Shown here: one piece after another, positions 1 to 14,957 of the stretch
Layout: each line of letters opens with the position of its first letter
Position numbering within the stretch: the stretch's first letter is position 1
Origin: Brachyhypopomus gauderio
Taxonomy: Eukaryota; Chordata; Actinopteri; Gymnotiformes; Hypopomidae
Direction: 5' to 3'
DNA length: 64,000 nucleotides
NCBI RefSeq assembly: GCF_052324685.1
Contig: NW_027506895.1
Location: 396,001 to 460,000, forward strand
Made by a program: the position numbers and the translations under genes
The notes under the pieces: model-generated
Database searches by the model: none
Seen by the model: only the letters and a program-made list of their open reading frames with translations
Told to the model about the DNA's origin: nothing

Positions 1-157
1 TTAAGAGATCTTGTTTTCTTATGATTTTGGTAGTCATGATGTCAGGTTTGTTTGTGTTTTGTTTTGGTTTATTCTGTTATGTAATGTGGTTTTGTTTACT
101 TCCTGAGATTTTTGTGTTGATTATTGTTGATTGTGAAACTTAACCTTAAGAGTTAAG

Positions 158-158
<1 letters not shown>

Positions 159-233
<75 letters not shown>
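159..233. repeat. (TA)n microsatellite
   Basis: About 37 uninterrupted TA dinucleotides in otherwise unremarkable intergenic DNA. A short open frame on the minus strand across it is only the repeat read as Ile-Tyr. Confidence 0.97.
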
Positions 234-236
<3 letters not shown>

Positions 237-921
237 ACTTTACTGAGAACCCCAGTCTAGAGTTGTTGTAGGCCATAACACTTTGTAGTCTGCTTCTCCT
301 CTTTGATGAACTGATGTCATGTAAAACATGTTTAGGGGTGTATGAGCTATGCAAACACAAGAGGGCGCCACTGAAACATTATGCAGCTAACTGAACACAT
401 TTCAGAGGAAGAAAAGCTTTGTGGCTAGACTAGCATTTCCAGAATGGCGTTTGCATTTACAGCTTTTAGTGGACCCTTTATATTGTATATTATTTATATG
501 TATGTTTTAACCCCCAGCCCAAAATGACTTTACTGACTCAATTATTATTCCAGGTCAATTGATTGGATGCAAGCTCATCCCCCAAATCCAATATTCTCCA
601 ATATCCAATATTCTCTAATATCCAATATTCTTCTATATCCTAGTACATTTTGATGTTGTTTGAAGCTGTTGTATGTATTAGTGTAGGCAAATGAGAGAGC
701 ACAATTATAATGACCCAAGGAGACAGCTAGACACCTTAGACTGTATCAGAGAATGAAAATACGGGGCTTGTCACCATGACACTACTCTCAGTCAGGGCAA
801 GCAGCATGTAAGGGGGTGTCCCAGGGGTATTTCCTGGTCCTCACCAACCCCCCTGCTGCTGGGTTCTACACCCTCCTGAGACCCCTCTGCATTGATTGTA
901 GAGGATTCGGGAGGATGGGTG

Positions 922-924
<3 letters not shown>

Positions 925-965
<41 letters not shown>
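925..965. repeat. (GT)n microsatellite
   Basis: About 20 GT units. No coding exon was recognised around it. Confidence 0.95.
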
Positions 966-968
<3 letters not shown>

Positions 969-1298
969 ACTCCCTGGGGCGAGTTCAGAGCTGGGGTAGT
1001 CACACATAATGGAGTGACTGGAATACCAAGCTCGGTCCATGTCCTAAAATGCTCCTGACACATCCCTGCACAGCTCAATAGCAGATCATTCAGCCCGGCA
1101 GCAGATGGCCGGGGGGGCGTGGCCACGGCTGGATCACAGCAGCAGAGAGTAGGGACAGATTACCTCTCTCCTCTCCTGTGCTCCGGTTTGTGTGAAATTA
1201 CTGACCAGTAAACAGTGTGTGATGTAACTGATCTCATATGCTGATCTCATATATCTGTGGTCTGCTGTTTCCTCGTGATTTTTTTCCGTGTGGTTTTG

Positions 1299-1435
1299 CA
1301 TGCACACACACATGCACACACACATGCACACACACAAGCAGACCTTGCCTCATCATCTGCAAGCCTTATGCCATGGCACTGCTTCACCAGAGTGTGATCT
1401 ATTTGATACACACACACACACACACACACACACAC
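1299..1435. repeat. Two CA-rich microsatellites
   Basis: An interrupted CACACACATG array (1299-1337) and a pure (CA)n tract (1408-1435), separated by about 70 bp of unique sequence. Confidence 0.9.
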
Positions 1436-1671
1436 TGTCACTCCAGTTTCAGCCACACTCGCACTCATTATACTCAAATCTCAGATATCTGAACCATCAC
1501 CTGAAACAGTAATAAACACACAGCACGTCTTCAGACACTGCACACCTGTGCAAGAGGCGATTAAAAAACAGACAAAGAAACACACACCCAGCCTGTGCCT
1601 GGCGTCCGGGAGAGGCTGTGTAGCTTGGGGGGGGGGGGCTCGTCTGCTGTCAGAGTTCCTCCTGGGAGAAA

Positions 1672-1720
1672 GAGGAGGAGGAGGAGGAGGAGGAGGAGGG
1701 GGAGGGGGAGGGGGAGGGGG
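1672..1720. repeat. (GGA)n / (GGGGGA)n purine tract
   Basis: The purine-only strand changes from GGA units to GGGGGA units. Strongly strand-asymmetric G tracts of this kind can form triplex or G-quadruplex structures. Confidence 0.9.
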
Positions 1721-3419
1721 CTCTGACTCACCCTGAGCTGGGTTGCTGGGAGGGGGATGGGCGGCTGGGCTGGAGGTGATGTAGCTGTTTTGTTGTCCAC
1801 GAGAGCAGTACTAGAGGCTGATGAACGCAGATTGCTCTACGGGCCGCTGTCCTCTGGTTCTTCATGCTGCAACTGCATCTTTTGTAATTACTGAGCTTAC
1901 GCTCATGAAGCAAAAAAAAAAAAAAAAAACGCTCACGGTCCAGTGTGGGCCTTCCCACAGCAAACATTCGACCTTTAAACCTTTGCAGTGATCAACGCTG
2001 GAACACCCATTTAAGGATTGATTTACGGGCGGGGCTTACAGGGTTTATTCACGGGTGTCTGAACTGGTGGCTGATATCATGTCGGACCTGTGTGGAGTTT
2101 ACCCGTGGAGTGCACGATCTCGTGCGAGATGACTGGACACTGGTGAACCGAGTCTGCTCACAGGGAATGAGGTGACGCGTAGGTTATAGAGTAAACCTGC
2201 AAATCTGTGACAAGTGTAATTAAATCAAACATCTTTGATTATCTGTATTATCTACCAGTCTCTGTCTCTCTCTTGTATCACTCTTTCCCTCTGCTTTAAG
2301 AACACTTATTCACAAATCTGCTGTCTGATCCTTTCTGTTATTAGTAGTGGGATTACAACACGATTGGTGTGCAGAGAGAAGAGATGCTGAATCAAGAGCC
2401 AGTGGCTTAGTCTTCCCCTCTGAGACCTACAGAGAAGCAGGCCGGCCTTCAGCAGAGACACACACGCACAGCTCACTACAAAACATACAGTAAAACCCAA
2501 AATGTCAGCAGAGGCAGAAGGATGAAGCGCCCAGCGCCCCCTCATATGTCTTTTCGTGGTTTTGTGTGTCTTTGTGATTCTTCTGAGGTGATCGCTCACA
2601 CACCCTCACACGCTTTCTGTCTCTTTTTACTAATGTCCCCCCCCCCCCCCCCAATCAATTCTTCAATTAGATGCCAAAATGAAACTGCAACATGGGGGTG
2701 AGGTGGAGGGGTGGGTGGGGTTGGTGCAGGCAGTCTCGCGTGCAGGCTACTTGTCTCCAGAATTAGATTTATGAACATTGCCGAGAACAGGGTGGATCAT
2801 GCGGGTTTGTTTGAAATTAGGCCACGAGGCAGTTATTTTTTTTCTCATCAACTATTGTGCAGGGCGCACAAATGTCTGTCCTTTAAAAAGTCATGTAGAA
2901 ATAACAATAATATTTTTAGCCTCGCAGGTGCTTGAGAAAGGTGGTCTTAGAGGGAAATCATAATAGGCATTCGGGGATCTCTGAAGGTGATGTGACAAGA
3001 CGCTTTTTGTCAGAACATTCAAAAAGCATTTAGCAACAAATGTATGAACAAGTATTTGGTTTCATTTGGGACAAAGGAGCAGGACACAGGGGAAACAGGG
3101 GACAAGCGTGACCAGTCCACTGTGCAGGGCTTGCTGCTAACGCCCGTCTGTTCACAGCTGAGTCTGCTTCTGCCTGTGGTTGACAGTAAAGACCCTGTGG
3201 CCGTGGGCAACGTCCCCTGCCCCCCCCTTCTGTCCCTGCAGAACCCACCGTGACAAACGTCTCATTCTCCGGTCCTAACGTCATACCAACTGTGTCTGGG
3301 GCAGCTGAGCGTAGTCTGACATTCCCTCTCCTGTACACAGATCAACTATTAATAATCATCTCCACGTCCGAGCACACACACTCCGTACCACGTGAGAAAT
3401 GCACAAGCACGTCCAAAAC

Positions 3420-3690
3420 CACTCACGCTTCTCCCACTAACGGCGCCTCCGCACCCGGACCTGCAGCCGTCGTGCTGGGTGGAAGAGTTCTCAATCGTGG
3501 CGGCCATTTTCTTTTCCTCCGTTCCCCTGCCATGCCTCACGGAGGCGCGGAGTCCGGGATGGGGGGGGGTTGAGCAGCAGGCAGACCTGACGATTCGGTG
3601 AAAGGGCTCGCGGCACAGGCTGCGTCGCCGTTCTGCGCGCGCCGGGTGAAGGGATGCGGTAATGGATGGGCGCGAGAGATGGAAAGTGAA
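3420..3690. other. CpG-rich patch, possible promoter or first exon of an unidentified gene
   Basis: CpG density rises sharply against the flanks. On the minus strand an ATG at 3518-3516 has a good context (AAAATGGCCGCC) and begins a short frame starting MAATIENSSTQHDG. A possible splice donor, GTGAGT, lies about 90 bp downstream in that frame. I cannot match the peptide to a family and found no following exon between here and the window start, so this is only a candidate first exon or promoter. Confidence 0.25.
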
Positions 3691-4609
3691 CTGCCCATCA
3701 CAGCAGCATCCCTGGGTCAGAGGCCTGCAGTGGGGCGCATGTACAAGTGGACATCCGGAGTCTGTGACATCCATCAAGTTATTCTTGAGACTAAGGGAAA
3801 TGCATTTTCTGTTATTTTTAAATAAATCAAATTAATTAGTGTTCATTTTGCTTTGGTGAGTCCTGGTAGCCTATGTTGTATTTAGTGAACATGAAACGTC
3901 CATTCGTAATTGTCATGACTGCGTATCGTTCATTTTAGTTTCATAGTAGCTGCAGAACACGCCTTAAAACCGTGGTGCAAAAGAATCGTCCTGGGGAGAA
4001 AACAGACTTAAGCTACCGCACATGGGGAGATGTATGTGGATTTGTTATTAGGCTACGGCGTGTGGAAACGGTGGTTCGTGTCATGGTGTTCACAAAATAA
4101 ACGACATAATCCAAATTCCTGTACAATATCAGATCAAACTGATTGATCCATGGGTTAATGCGACGGATTGAACCGTCGTAATAAGATCGCCTTTTCACTC
4201 AAAATGGCTTTATGCCGATTAAAGGTGAAACGTCTCTGTATTAGAACATGTCGGCTGAAGTGAAAAACACGTAACCGAAATCAGGTTTAGCATTTAGCGG
4301 ATCTAAAACATTCACGTTTTGTTAGATATGTTTAAGACAGACATGATAAATATATTTGTGTTCAGCCATTGATCTTTAGCTATTACGCAATATGACATAA
4401 ACACGCTGCACAACGAAATCTTTTTTACTACGAAAAGATTTCCGTCCAGCGATTCATTTCGGAAGACATTATTCAGCGTCGTAATGCCGGTACGGAACAA
4501 TAACGTTACTAGTACGATATTTTGACTGACAGGCGACGGGCGCCAATCGTCGTCGTCTACGCCAACTGTAGCCGCGCCCATAGTTCTAGAACTGATCGTT
4601 TGAAAAAAA

Positions 4610-4764
4610 AATCAACCAATGGCATTCGTGCACAAAGCGCGAGACCGCGCGTGTAGGGCGGGTACAAGAGAATCTATTAATATGGGTGCGGTTGCTTTAT
4701 GCTGCTCAGTTGAAGCTTGAATCTTTAACGTCTGTGCAGTTCCCGCTACCTCTACGTTCAAAAA
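4610..4764 (+). promoter_or_regulatory. Core promoter and 5'UTR of the beta-tubulin gene
   Basis: A CCAAT box (4616-4620), a GC box GGGCGG (about 4656-4661) and an AT-rich TATTAATA element (about 4675-4682) are correctly ordered and spaced upstream of the tubulin ATG at 4765. The region upstream (4480-4600) is CpG-rich. The transcription start is inferred at about 4705 from the TATA-like element. Confidence 0.6.
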
Positions 4765-7365
<2,601 letters not shown>

Positions 7366-7489
7366 GTGTGTTTGTGTATGTACCGGGCTGTAATATTTCC
7401 TGACGTATCCAACGAGAAAACCTTTCCAAAGCTCCGTTTTTTGCTTTTGTGATGTCACCTGTGCTGTTCTCATTCCTTCTCTGTACAGA

Positions 7490-7495
7490 AATAAA
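7490..7495 (+). promoter_or_regulatory. Polyadenylation signal AATAAA of beta-tubulin
   Basis: Canonical AATAAA 125 bp after the tubulin stop codon, followed by a T-rich and then a GT-rich stretch (7500-7525) as expected for a cleavage/polyadenylation region. Confidence 0.85.
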
Positions 7496-8119
7496 AATCT
7501 TTTTTTGTTAATGTTGATGTGTCTTATCCGTGTGATTCACATGCAAACCATAAAACACTTGTGTTCAGGGCAGGCAGTTTGCATGTTTTATTTGGCCTGG
7601 TTGCTTGAAGTACACTCCTGGTCTAACTGGTTCAGTAGTGTTCATATTTCAACGTGACACGTGGGCTCTGCTATTGAGCTTGATCCTCGGGGGGGGGGGG
7701 GGTAGTGTCCTACAAGTAAATCATAGTTGCTGATCGCAGGGTGAGATGTACATGATAAAAGCTCATCCAGGAATGCATGTCAGACTTTTACCTGCAAGAC
7801 GGTGAGTATTATTACATCTGTGCATAAGTGCTGAAATCACATGGATCACAAATCACTTAAAATGGAAAATAAAGACCCAAGTTTCTAAATTGACAGTAAT
7901 ATTTTTATACCAGTGCAAATACAGTTACAACCTGTCTATGGGTTTGTAGTTTTAACATCATTTAGGTGCTGCACTTGCTCTGATAACTATGACTAATCTT
8001 TGTTGTGCTTTATAAGAGATCCAGCCCAGGAGTTATTTGCACCATATCAACCTCGATTTATTAACGAAGCCCTTTCAGCAAATGGCCTCATGCTGTATTG
8101 CTGGGCTCCAGAGTACTAG

Positions 8120-8680
8120 TGTTCACCGACAGATGGCGCCACATCTGCCTTTCACTTGTGTAAGATGGTATAGCACAACATTGTTATTTACGGATATCCT
8201 GGCTGTAGTTCCTAAACTTGTGTGATAAATTAGTAATTCTAATATGTGAAGCCTGTTCTCACATGGCCAACTCGAAATTAAGTGGCAAACTTAGAATATG
8301 TGCTCAAGTTTCTTTCATTTATAACTTACTATGTGTGTAATACAATTAAACTATGTTCAATGTCACTGAAACTGAATTCAGACGACGCTTGTAGCTGCCA
8401 AGACCAAACGTGGTCACCCATACAGATTTCCAGGCAGTTTACAGCATATTAAATTATTCACCACAAGGTGGCGATGTAGCTTAATTATTTTCCATATGAG
8501 GTACGTAAAGATCCACGCAGTATTAGTGTTTGCCAGAAGATGACACTGTAGCTCCTCTATGTCGGAGAAGGAAATACTCCCCACAGTCAGGATTTGAAGT
8601 ATTCACCACAAGATGGCGCTCAGTTTAGGTCATTCTTTTTTTCCATATATAGTAGGTGAAGATCCCCACAGTCAGTATCA
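8120..8680. repeat. Diverged repeat units carrying CTCF-like cores
   Basis: Two copies of an approximately 80-bp unit (about 8455-8535 and 8598-8680) share the start ATTCACCACAAGRTGGCG and a middle TTTCCATAT(G/A), followed by a related AAGATCC(A/C)C(G/A)CAGT stretch. A third, weaker relative of the motif is at about 8126-8142. The GRTGGCG cores resemble the CTCF binding core. The downstream copy overlaps the last coding exon of the neighbouring Bcl-2 family gene (8625-8756). Confidence 0.6.
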
Positions 8681-9573
8681 CCAGACTCCAACAACACACC
8701 TTCTTCACCTGGCCCTCCAAACTCGGCTTCCTCCCAAATCGAGACACAAAGCCCGACTAGGAGACACAAACACACGCACACACAAAAACAGTGGTGGCTG
8801 TTTGGACAAGTGTATTATGGGGTACTTACAGCATCCCACCTTTTGAGTTTGAAGAAAACTGACGTGTTGCTTATTCTGTTCTCAAAGGATTTCATGCACG
8901 TTCTCAGAAAAAGAAAAATTGTATGGTTACAGGTTGGACCTAATGCAGCCGGCTAGCATCTAAGCTAGTAGTCGTCTTCAGGACTGCAGTGCTCCTCTTA
9001 AAAGAACCTGCTCGTAACCTCTGGGAGGATCTCCACTGAGTGCCTCCCTAAATCAACACCCACAGAATTCCGGCTTCTGGCCATGTGGCGTCCACTCACC
9101 CATCCTCCCTTGTCCCTGATTTCGGGGCAGATGACCCTCTCGACGTAGCTGCCCACGCAGTGCTGGAGCTGGGGCAGGATGGCGTTCATGCCCCTCGACT
9201 GGCAGTGCAGAGCCATCTGGCCCGCCAGCACGTAGGTGGAGAGCACGGCGCTCCAGGCCAGATCTCGGCGGCGGGTCGGGGCGAAGTGCTCGTCCAGGAT
9301 GGTGACGAGGGTGCTGCACGCCGTCTCCTCCGTCACGTCGCGGAAGACGCGGGGCCAACGGCGGAAGAAGATGGGGAAGCGGAGGAGGAGCTCGTCCCCG
9401 GCGTGACGCAGGGCCGCGGAGGCCGGAGAGGGGGCGGGGCCCGACGGGGGCCGCGGCTGGGCCGTCACGTAGTCGATGTAGTCATAAGCCATCAAGTAGG
9501 CCTCCCGCACCAGGGGGTCGGGACTCGTCAGACCCTGGCCTGGGTCGGACTTGCCCATCACTGCTGCGTCCAA
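8625..9573 (-). CDS. bcl2l16: Bcl-2 family protein, two exons, 201 aa, probable Bcl-wav
   Basis: Apoptosis regulator of the multi-domain Bcl-2 fold. Exon 1 is 9573-9100 (158 codons) and exon 2 is 8756-8625 (43 codons plus TAA). The intron falls exactly after the Trp of the BH2 motif (DKGGW|SGF), where an intron interrupts BH2 in other Bcl-2 family genes; donor GTGAGT, acceptor CCTAG. Residues 21-36 look like an amphipathic helix 1. Residues 55-66 (LRHAGDELLLRF) form a BH3 with the diagnostic Gly-Asp-Glu. Residues 105-122 occupy the BH1 position, but the usual NWGR is replaced by LAWSA. Residues 179-196 form a hydrophobic C-terminal anchor followed by a basic KKRMT tail, so it should be membrane-tethered on mitochondria or ER. 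The sequence is not Bok, Bak, Bax or Bcl2l10 as I know them. The fish Bcl-wav (bcl2l16) assignment is by elimination. Whether it promotes or blocks apoptosis cannot be told from sequence. Confidence 0.85.
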
Positions 9574-9639
9574 TCAAGGTCGGGTTTTTGTAGGGACTCG
9601 GTACAAAAGTGTCCAATCAGGCTATTCAGTCCTTAGGAC

Positions 9640-11100
9640 AGTAAAGAATACCTCCAGTGTCCAGGAGCTTTCTACCATGGTGATCTACTAAGATCATCAT
9701 CCCATTCATCAGGAGGTCAAATCTGCCCCCTGTAGGCAAGAATGGGCATTTCTTAGAGTTGTATACTTAGTCAAGAGTAAAGCTGCGCTGATCAAAACCA
9801 CCGTTCACATTTAAAGGGGTGAGACGCTCAAACGCTAACTGTCAAACTGTCAACACTCTTTTTCTTCAAAACCGTGTCAACTTTCTCTGGAACATGCACA
9901 AACACGCACCGGCATACTGATGATCGAAAGCAGCAGCTCACCGCTTCTTCACACAGACGACAAGCGTGCAGGAGCCGTGGTCCTGACGGGCAGGTGGCGG
10001 GACAGGGGTGCGAGGCGCCTTTGTCCGAGGGTGCTCTGTTGCTTTTGCGAGCATGCGTGTCCACGTGCACACATTCGAATGCCTCTCCCCTGGCTATATT
10101 TAACTCTGGTAACCGATATAGACTGAGCGTGTTCATCTGCCATAACTCTGACCACCAAACACCCCCCCCCCCCTAAAAATACTGCACTGTTGACCCTATG
10201 GCGTCTCTCCACTACACAAACACCCATAAACACTGCACTGTGGGCTTCTATTTGTCCTCTTGTTGACTGGCACTATTGTGAATGAGTATTTAAGGGATTA
10301 TTCAAAAATTATGACTGAAACTTGATGGCTCCTCTAATGGCCCTGGTAGGTTCTGAGACATTACACTGTTGGGTGGATGTATATGTTCTGCTAGTGGGCG
10401 CTGAAGGGAATGTTAGTAAGTTTATATTCTTTGTTTCCTTTGTGAATAAAATATTCATCACCTGGCCTGGATGTTGATACTGTATTTAAGCATAATTTTT
10501 TTTTCTATGGTAGGCTAACTCAGAAATGTTGTGTCTAAAGTGAATTGAATATCTGTGTTTTCTAACAATACTCTGTCCTGCAAACCGCAATAGTGTGAAT
10601 GAACAGAATTGATATATCATCTACTGTCTGAACAATCCAGTTCGTATGAATTAATATCCTTAATTTCATGAAAAATAACCCAAACAACCCTTGTATTACA
10701 CGCTGTCATCCACTGAATTCTGCAGCAGTATTAACCTGCCTCATTAAGTTGCACATGCCACTAATGCTCAGGGGTCTTTCTGGAAGCAACTGAGTTAAAC
10801 GGTCTCGGGGGATCAGTGTTGTGATCTGTCTGGATTAGAGTTTACCCGTAACATAATTAAAGCCAAATCTTTTGCCGAAGCACAGTCGCAGAGACACTAG
10901 GGGGCAGTGGTACACCTACAACAGTACTTCTTTAAAAACAAACGTTAGTCTGGAAAAAATAATAGCTTATTCACTTTTTTGTAAAATGCACAATGACTTC
11001 TTCATTTTTCACCATCGTTTATCCTTGCAGTATTTAACCGTGTGGCTTAATAAGTTGTGGTATAGGCAATATAATCCAAAATACAGTGTCACAAAGCTTC
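9640..11100. other. Intergenic, no gene recognised
   Basis: Only short spurious frames here. The one item of note is a strong CTCF-like core, ACACTAGGGGGCAGTGG, at 10894-10910. Otherwise AT-rich unique sequence. Confidence 0.6.
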
Positions 11101-11526
11101 AATATGCAAAACCGACCTAAGTAGTGCAAATTCTTCCTGACGTGTTCATTGGTGTGAAGGGCCTTTATATGAGTGAGTGAGTACTCATGGCTTAGCACCA
11201 ATTAGGTTTAATTAAGAAGAAAACTCCACCACTAAGAAACCTAAGAAAAGAGAACACTTTTCTTAGCTTTACCTGCACAGGAGCAGTTTTTTTTTTCCAT
11301 GCAGACTGCCTGCAGTAATGATCCGTAGGGGTCTTTACAGTCCAGAGCCCTGTGAGCCCAAGTCATTTGACTAATTAGAAAGATCAATCAGATGTGTCCT
11401 TAATTGGTAAGAGCAGAAACTGGCAGCTGTAATTAGGCAGACTCTGGAGGACAGACTGAAGGAGTGGAGTGAGCGAGTGAATAGGTGGAGTGAAGGCACA
11501 GCAGAGGGAAAGGATGAGAGGGTTAG

Positions 11527-11710
11527 AGAGAGAAAGAGAGAAAGAGAGAGAGAGACAGAGAGCAATCATCAAACTCTCCACCAGCCAGCTGCAAACCCCA
11601 GGAATAATCGGTGATTATTTTCCCATTTCAGAACTTCAGTGGTTTATGGGTAATTTTAAGAGGCTTTTAATTTCCTGTCGAATGTGAAGCACTTGTATGA
11701 GTGTGTGTGA

Positions 11711-11749
<39 letters not shown>

Positions 11750-11750
11750 T
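11527..11750. repeat. GA and GT/GA microsatellites
   Basis: A GA-rich tract (about 11527-11562) and a (GT)n(GA)n tract (about 11701-11750) flank about 140 bp of unique sequence. Short open frames over them are Arg-Glu or Ser-Leu repeats. Confidence 0.85.
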
Positions 11751-13267
11751 GTGAGTGGGGGATTTGTGTTTTTGTTTTAACAACATGCTCTCAGCTCTGG
11801 GGTCGTGTGTCATGTAGGAGTTTAATGCACTGCTCATTTCCTGGACTAGCTGAGATAGAGATCAAAGCCTCTCACTCTGGCCTCTCCTCTTTCAAGGTGT
11901 GGACCCACACACATGCAGGTTTTGGTTGTAACTTCACACAGCGTCCGTGTCTCCAGCTGTCCCTTCTCTGGATAACGTCCCCTTCGTTAATTCAGCTCGT
12001 CTTTGCGTGTTCCCCGTCTCCTGCACCGCTCTGTGACGTCACCACGCCGGCATGTTACTCCTTCATTAAATCTGCTCCAGCTGCGGATTCTGACGCTGCC
12101 GGGTGGAGACGGGTGGAGACGGGTGGAGACGAGGCCCTCCAGCTGCTGCTACGCCCTAAACATCTACTGTCCTCCATCTAGCGTGGCTGCAGGGATTATA
12201 GAGGGAGGCACGCGACAGGGCGGGACAGACGCACGTCTCTCGTGGACAGTGACCCTGCTTCGGGGTCGCGTGGACGTTTCAGCACACTGCCGTTAAGTGA
12301 AAAGCCAGTTAGGGATTCGGACAAAGCGAGTGCTTTGACCTTTCCAAATTCTCTCAAGGCGCAGAGTGTTTGGGCCTGGTTTCTCCTGAGGACTACACTC
12401 ATTCGCAGAGCGAAAGAGTTGAGTCGCATTCATACCGTGAGTTTTAGGGGGAGGAATGGAAGAAGAAATGGTTGTTTAGGGCTTTTTCTTGGTCAGTGTC
12501 TTAGTTTTATCCTTGGTAAGAGTCTTTACTGATTGTCGTTATTGACGGAATAGAGCTGCCGGCATTAACAGTGCTTTTCTGCCGGAGGGAGAATGAGAGC
12601 AAGACAGAGAAAGTGGAGAAACATGTCTGATTTCATAAAGAGCGGGAGGGGGGTGGGGTGGGGGGGCTGCAAATGACAGGATGTTTTTATTGTATTGCAC
12701 CAAGGGCAGCTCTCAATTTCCCTTCCTTCATCCACCCAGCACTTATCTGCCCCCCCCCCCCCTCCATCACTCGGTTCATACTCCCCAGCTCTCCTCCCTC
12801 CTCCCCATCCCACCGTTCTCACCACCGAACGTGGCATTGAGCGGAGGGAAAGAGCAAAATTTGTTCTGGTGTTATTACCTTGAAAATAGAGAAATGAGGG
12901 GGGGGGGGGGGGGGAGAGAACGCAAGACACTATAATTTGGCCATTTGCAGTGTCTGCAGGTTTCCTAAGGAATCGGGCCACATGTGATGTAGATTCAGGT
13001 GGTTCAGGGCTGAAGTGCGTCTGTATAAATGATGTGAAATAACATAATGAGCCGGCGTTATTTTGGAGATTGTTTTCCCACTCGCTTTGATGGGCTTCTG
13101 GAGGCATTTGGTCACACTGGTCGGCCACTCCTGACTGTCTGTGCACTTGCTGCTCTGCTAATGGCCTGGCCATGCTGTCAGCGTACAATAGAGCCAGCAG
13201 TCCGGAGTGGACGAGTGAAACGCAGAAGGACGGGCCGGCGTGCCCTGCTGCTCTTAGACAAAATCCT

Positions 13268-13275
<8 letters not shown>

Positions 13276-13313
<38 letters not shown>
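13276..13313. repeat. (CA)n microsatellite
   Basis: About 18 CA units in intergenic DNA. No exon was recognised between 11.8 and 14.9 kb; 13.75-14.35 kb is moderately CpG-rich but carries no supported coding exon. Confidence 0.9.
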
Positions 13314-13314
<1 letters not shown>

Positions 13315-14893
13315 GTAGGACAAGATAATATATGCAAAAGCAAGATAAACATAAAATAATCAGTAAGAAATGTAATGCAGTATGACTGTATACTGTGTTC
13401 TGAATTAAGATGCACAAATAGAGTATGAGCAGACTAATCTGAGTAAATATTTGAAGGAAAAAATTAAAAGGGAATAATACGCAACACTATGTATCGCTGT
13501 ATAATGACCTAGTTACGAAGAGTTGAGTTATCTGGCGGTGTAGGATAACAGACAGTTATATAGCGGTTTATTAAGCATTCAGCAAGAGGCGTTTGAAATA
13601 TGTGGGCTAAATCTTGAGGGAGTTTGTAGGTGACCTTAATAAAACAACAAAATCGAACATCTACACTGCTGCGTCTACCCGAGTCTATCACGGACATAAT
13701 CAACAACATAATCAACATAATTGAACCGGGAACCATTGTCGGTGTTTAGTCTGGCGGCGTTATGACCCCTGTTGCAATGAACTTGCTGTGTGGCTCCAGT
13801 TCTCCGAACTCAACGAGCCACGTACTCGGATCCAGGCCCTTGGTGCGCTGTCGGTACCGACCCGAAGGTGACGAGGGGAGAGTTGTTCGGGTGTTGCCCG
13901 CGCGCCTCTGCGCTCGAGGAACAGCGGGACAGTAGCGGTCATTGCCGCTGCCTCTCAGACCCCCATTACTCGCCCAGTCAGGGTCCGCCTCCCTGAATGG
14001 ATGAAATTACACCAAATTCTCCGGTAATTGAAAATACCGATCCAACCGTACGGTTCCCTCCCCCATCCAGGATCCAAAGACATAAATCTATCTGTCTGGA
14101 TCTCTCTCCCTCTCTCTCTCTCTCTACAGCTCTCTCTCCCACACACACTTAGCGGACCTAACAAAGGCCTTTTTGTAGCGTTTTAAAAAGGCCCTACCCC
14201 ACTTTGTCCTCACTCTCCCACCGAACTGAATGGATGCAAACTGGTGGTGTCCCAATTACCGTCTGCTCGCGGGATAACACACACCGGCGCGTCTCCTGGC
14301 CTAACATGCGCGCGCACCCTGCTGTCACAGATTGCAGGCAATGACGCTGTGCCATTGTGTCTCATAGCTCAGCAGGATAAATAGTTTGGGTAGTTTGGCC
14401 GTAATCGGGGCTCCTTGGGTGGAGAACGCTTGTATTGATCTCCGCCTCCTTATTTACTTGTAACTCTTAGCTTTCCAAACCAAAACTACGTTTACAGAAG
14501 CCTTATTTCCCCACCGGAGGTTCTTGTCTTGTGACATGTTAAATTGTGCACATAATTATCTGGAAGATGTAAACTGTAATAGTTATTTATAGTTTTAAAA
14601 CGTGAAACACATGCCTGCATAAGACTGATGGTGGTAGGGTGAAGTCTGTCTAATAGAGAACAAAAAAACCAGCATGCACATGGCACACTGGAACAGAAAG
14701 GTTCGAATTCGGGACTGCAAAGCTCCCATGAAGAGTACAATCCTGCTAACGAGATACATGTATTAATAGCCAACGCACCCTATTAGTGTAACGAGTGCTA
14801 GTGTGAGGACACTGTTTGAGAGGGGACCCTCTAATGTAACAGAGCCTGCACTTTATGCTGTTAACTCCCGCACACTCAGCCCACACGCACGCA

Positions 14894-14897
<4 letters not shown>

Positions 14898-14955
<58 letters not shown>
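14898..14955. repeat. (CA)n microsatellite
   Basis: About 28 CA units, preceded by CACGCACGCG. Intergenic. Confidence 0.95.

Positions 14956-14957
<2 letters not shown>

Noticed and set aside
159-233. TA tract as an origin or attachment site
   Set aside because: It is a plain dinucleotide microsatellite with no accompanying signals.
9085-9636. 183-codon plus-strand frame opposite the Bcl-2 family exon
   Set aside because: It is antisense to an exon with clear BH3 and BH2 motifs. Its composition (Gly/Arg/Glu-rich) is that of a shadow frame.
12565-13188. 207-codon minus-strand frame
   Set aside because: It has no recognisable domain, runs through poly-G/poly-C and purine-rich tracts, and has no supporting promoter or splice context.
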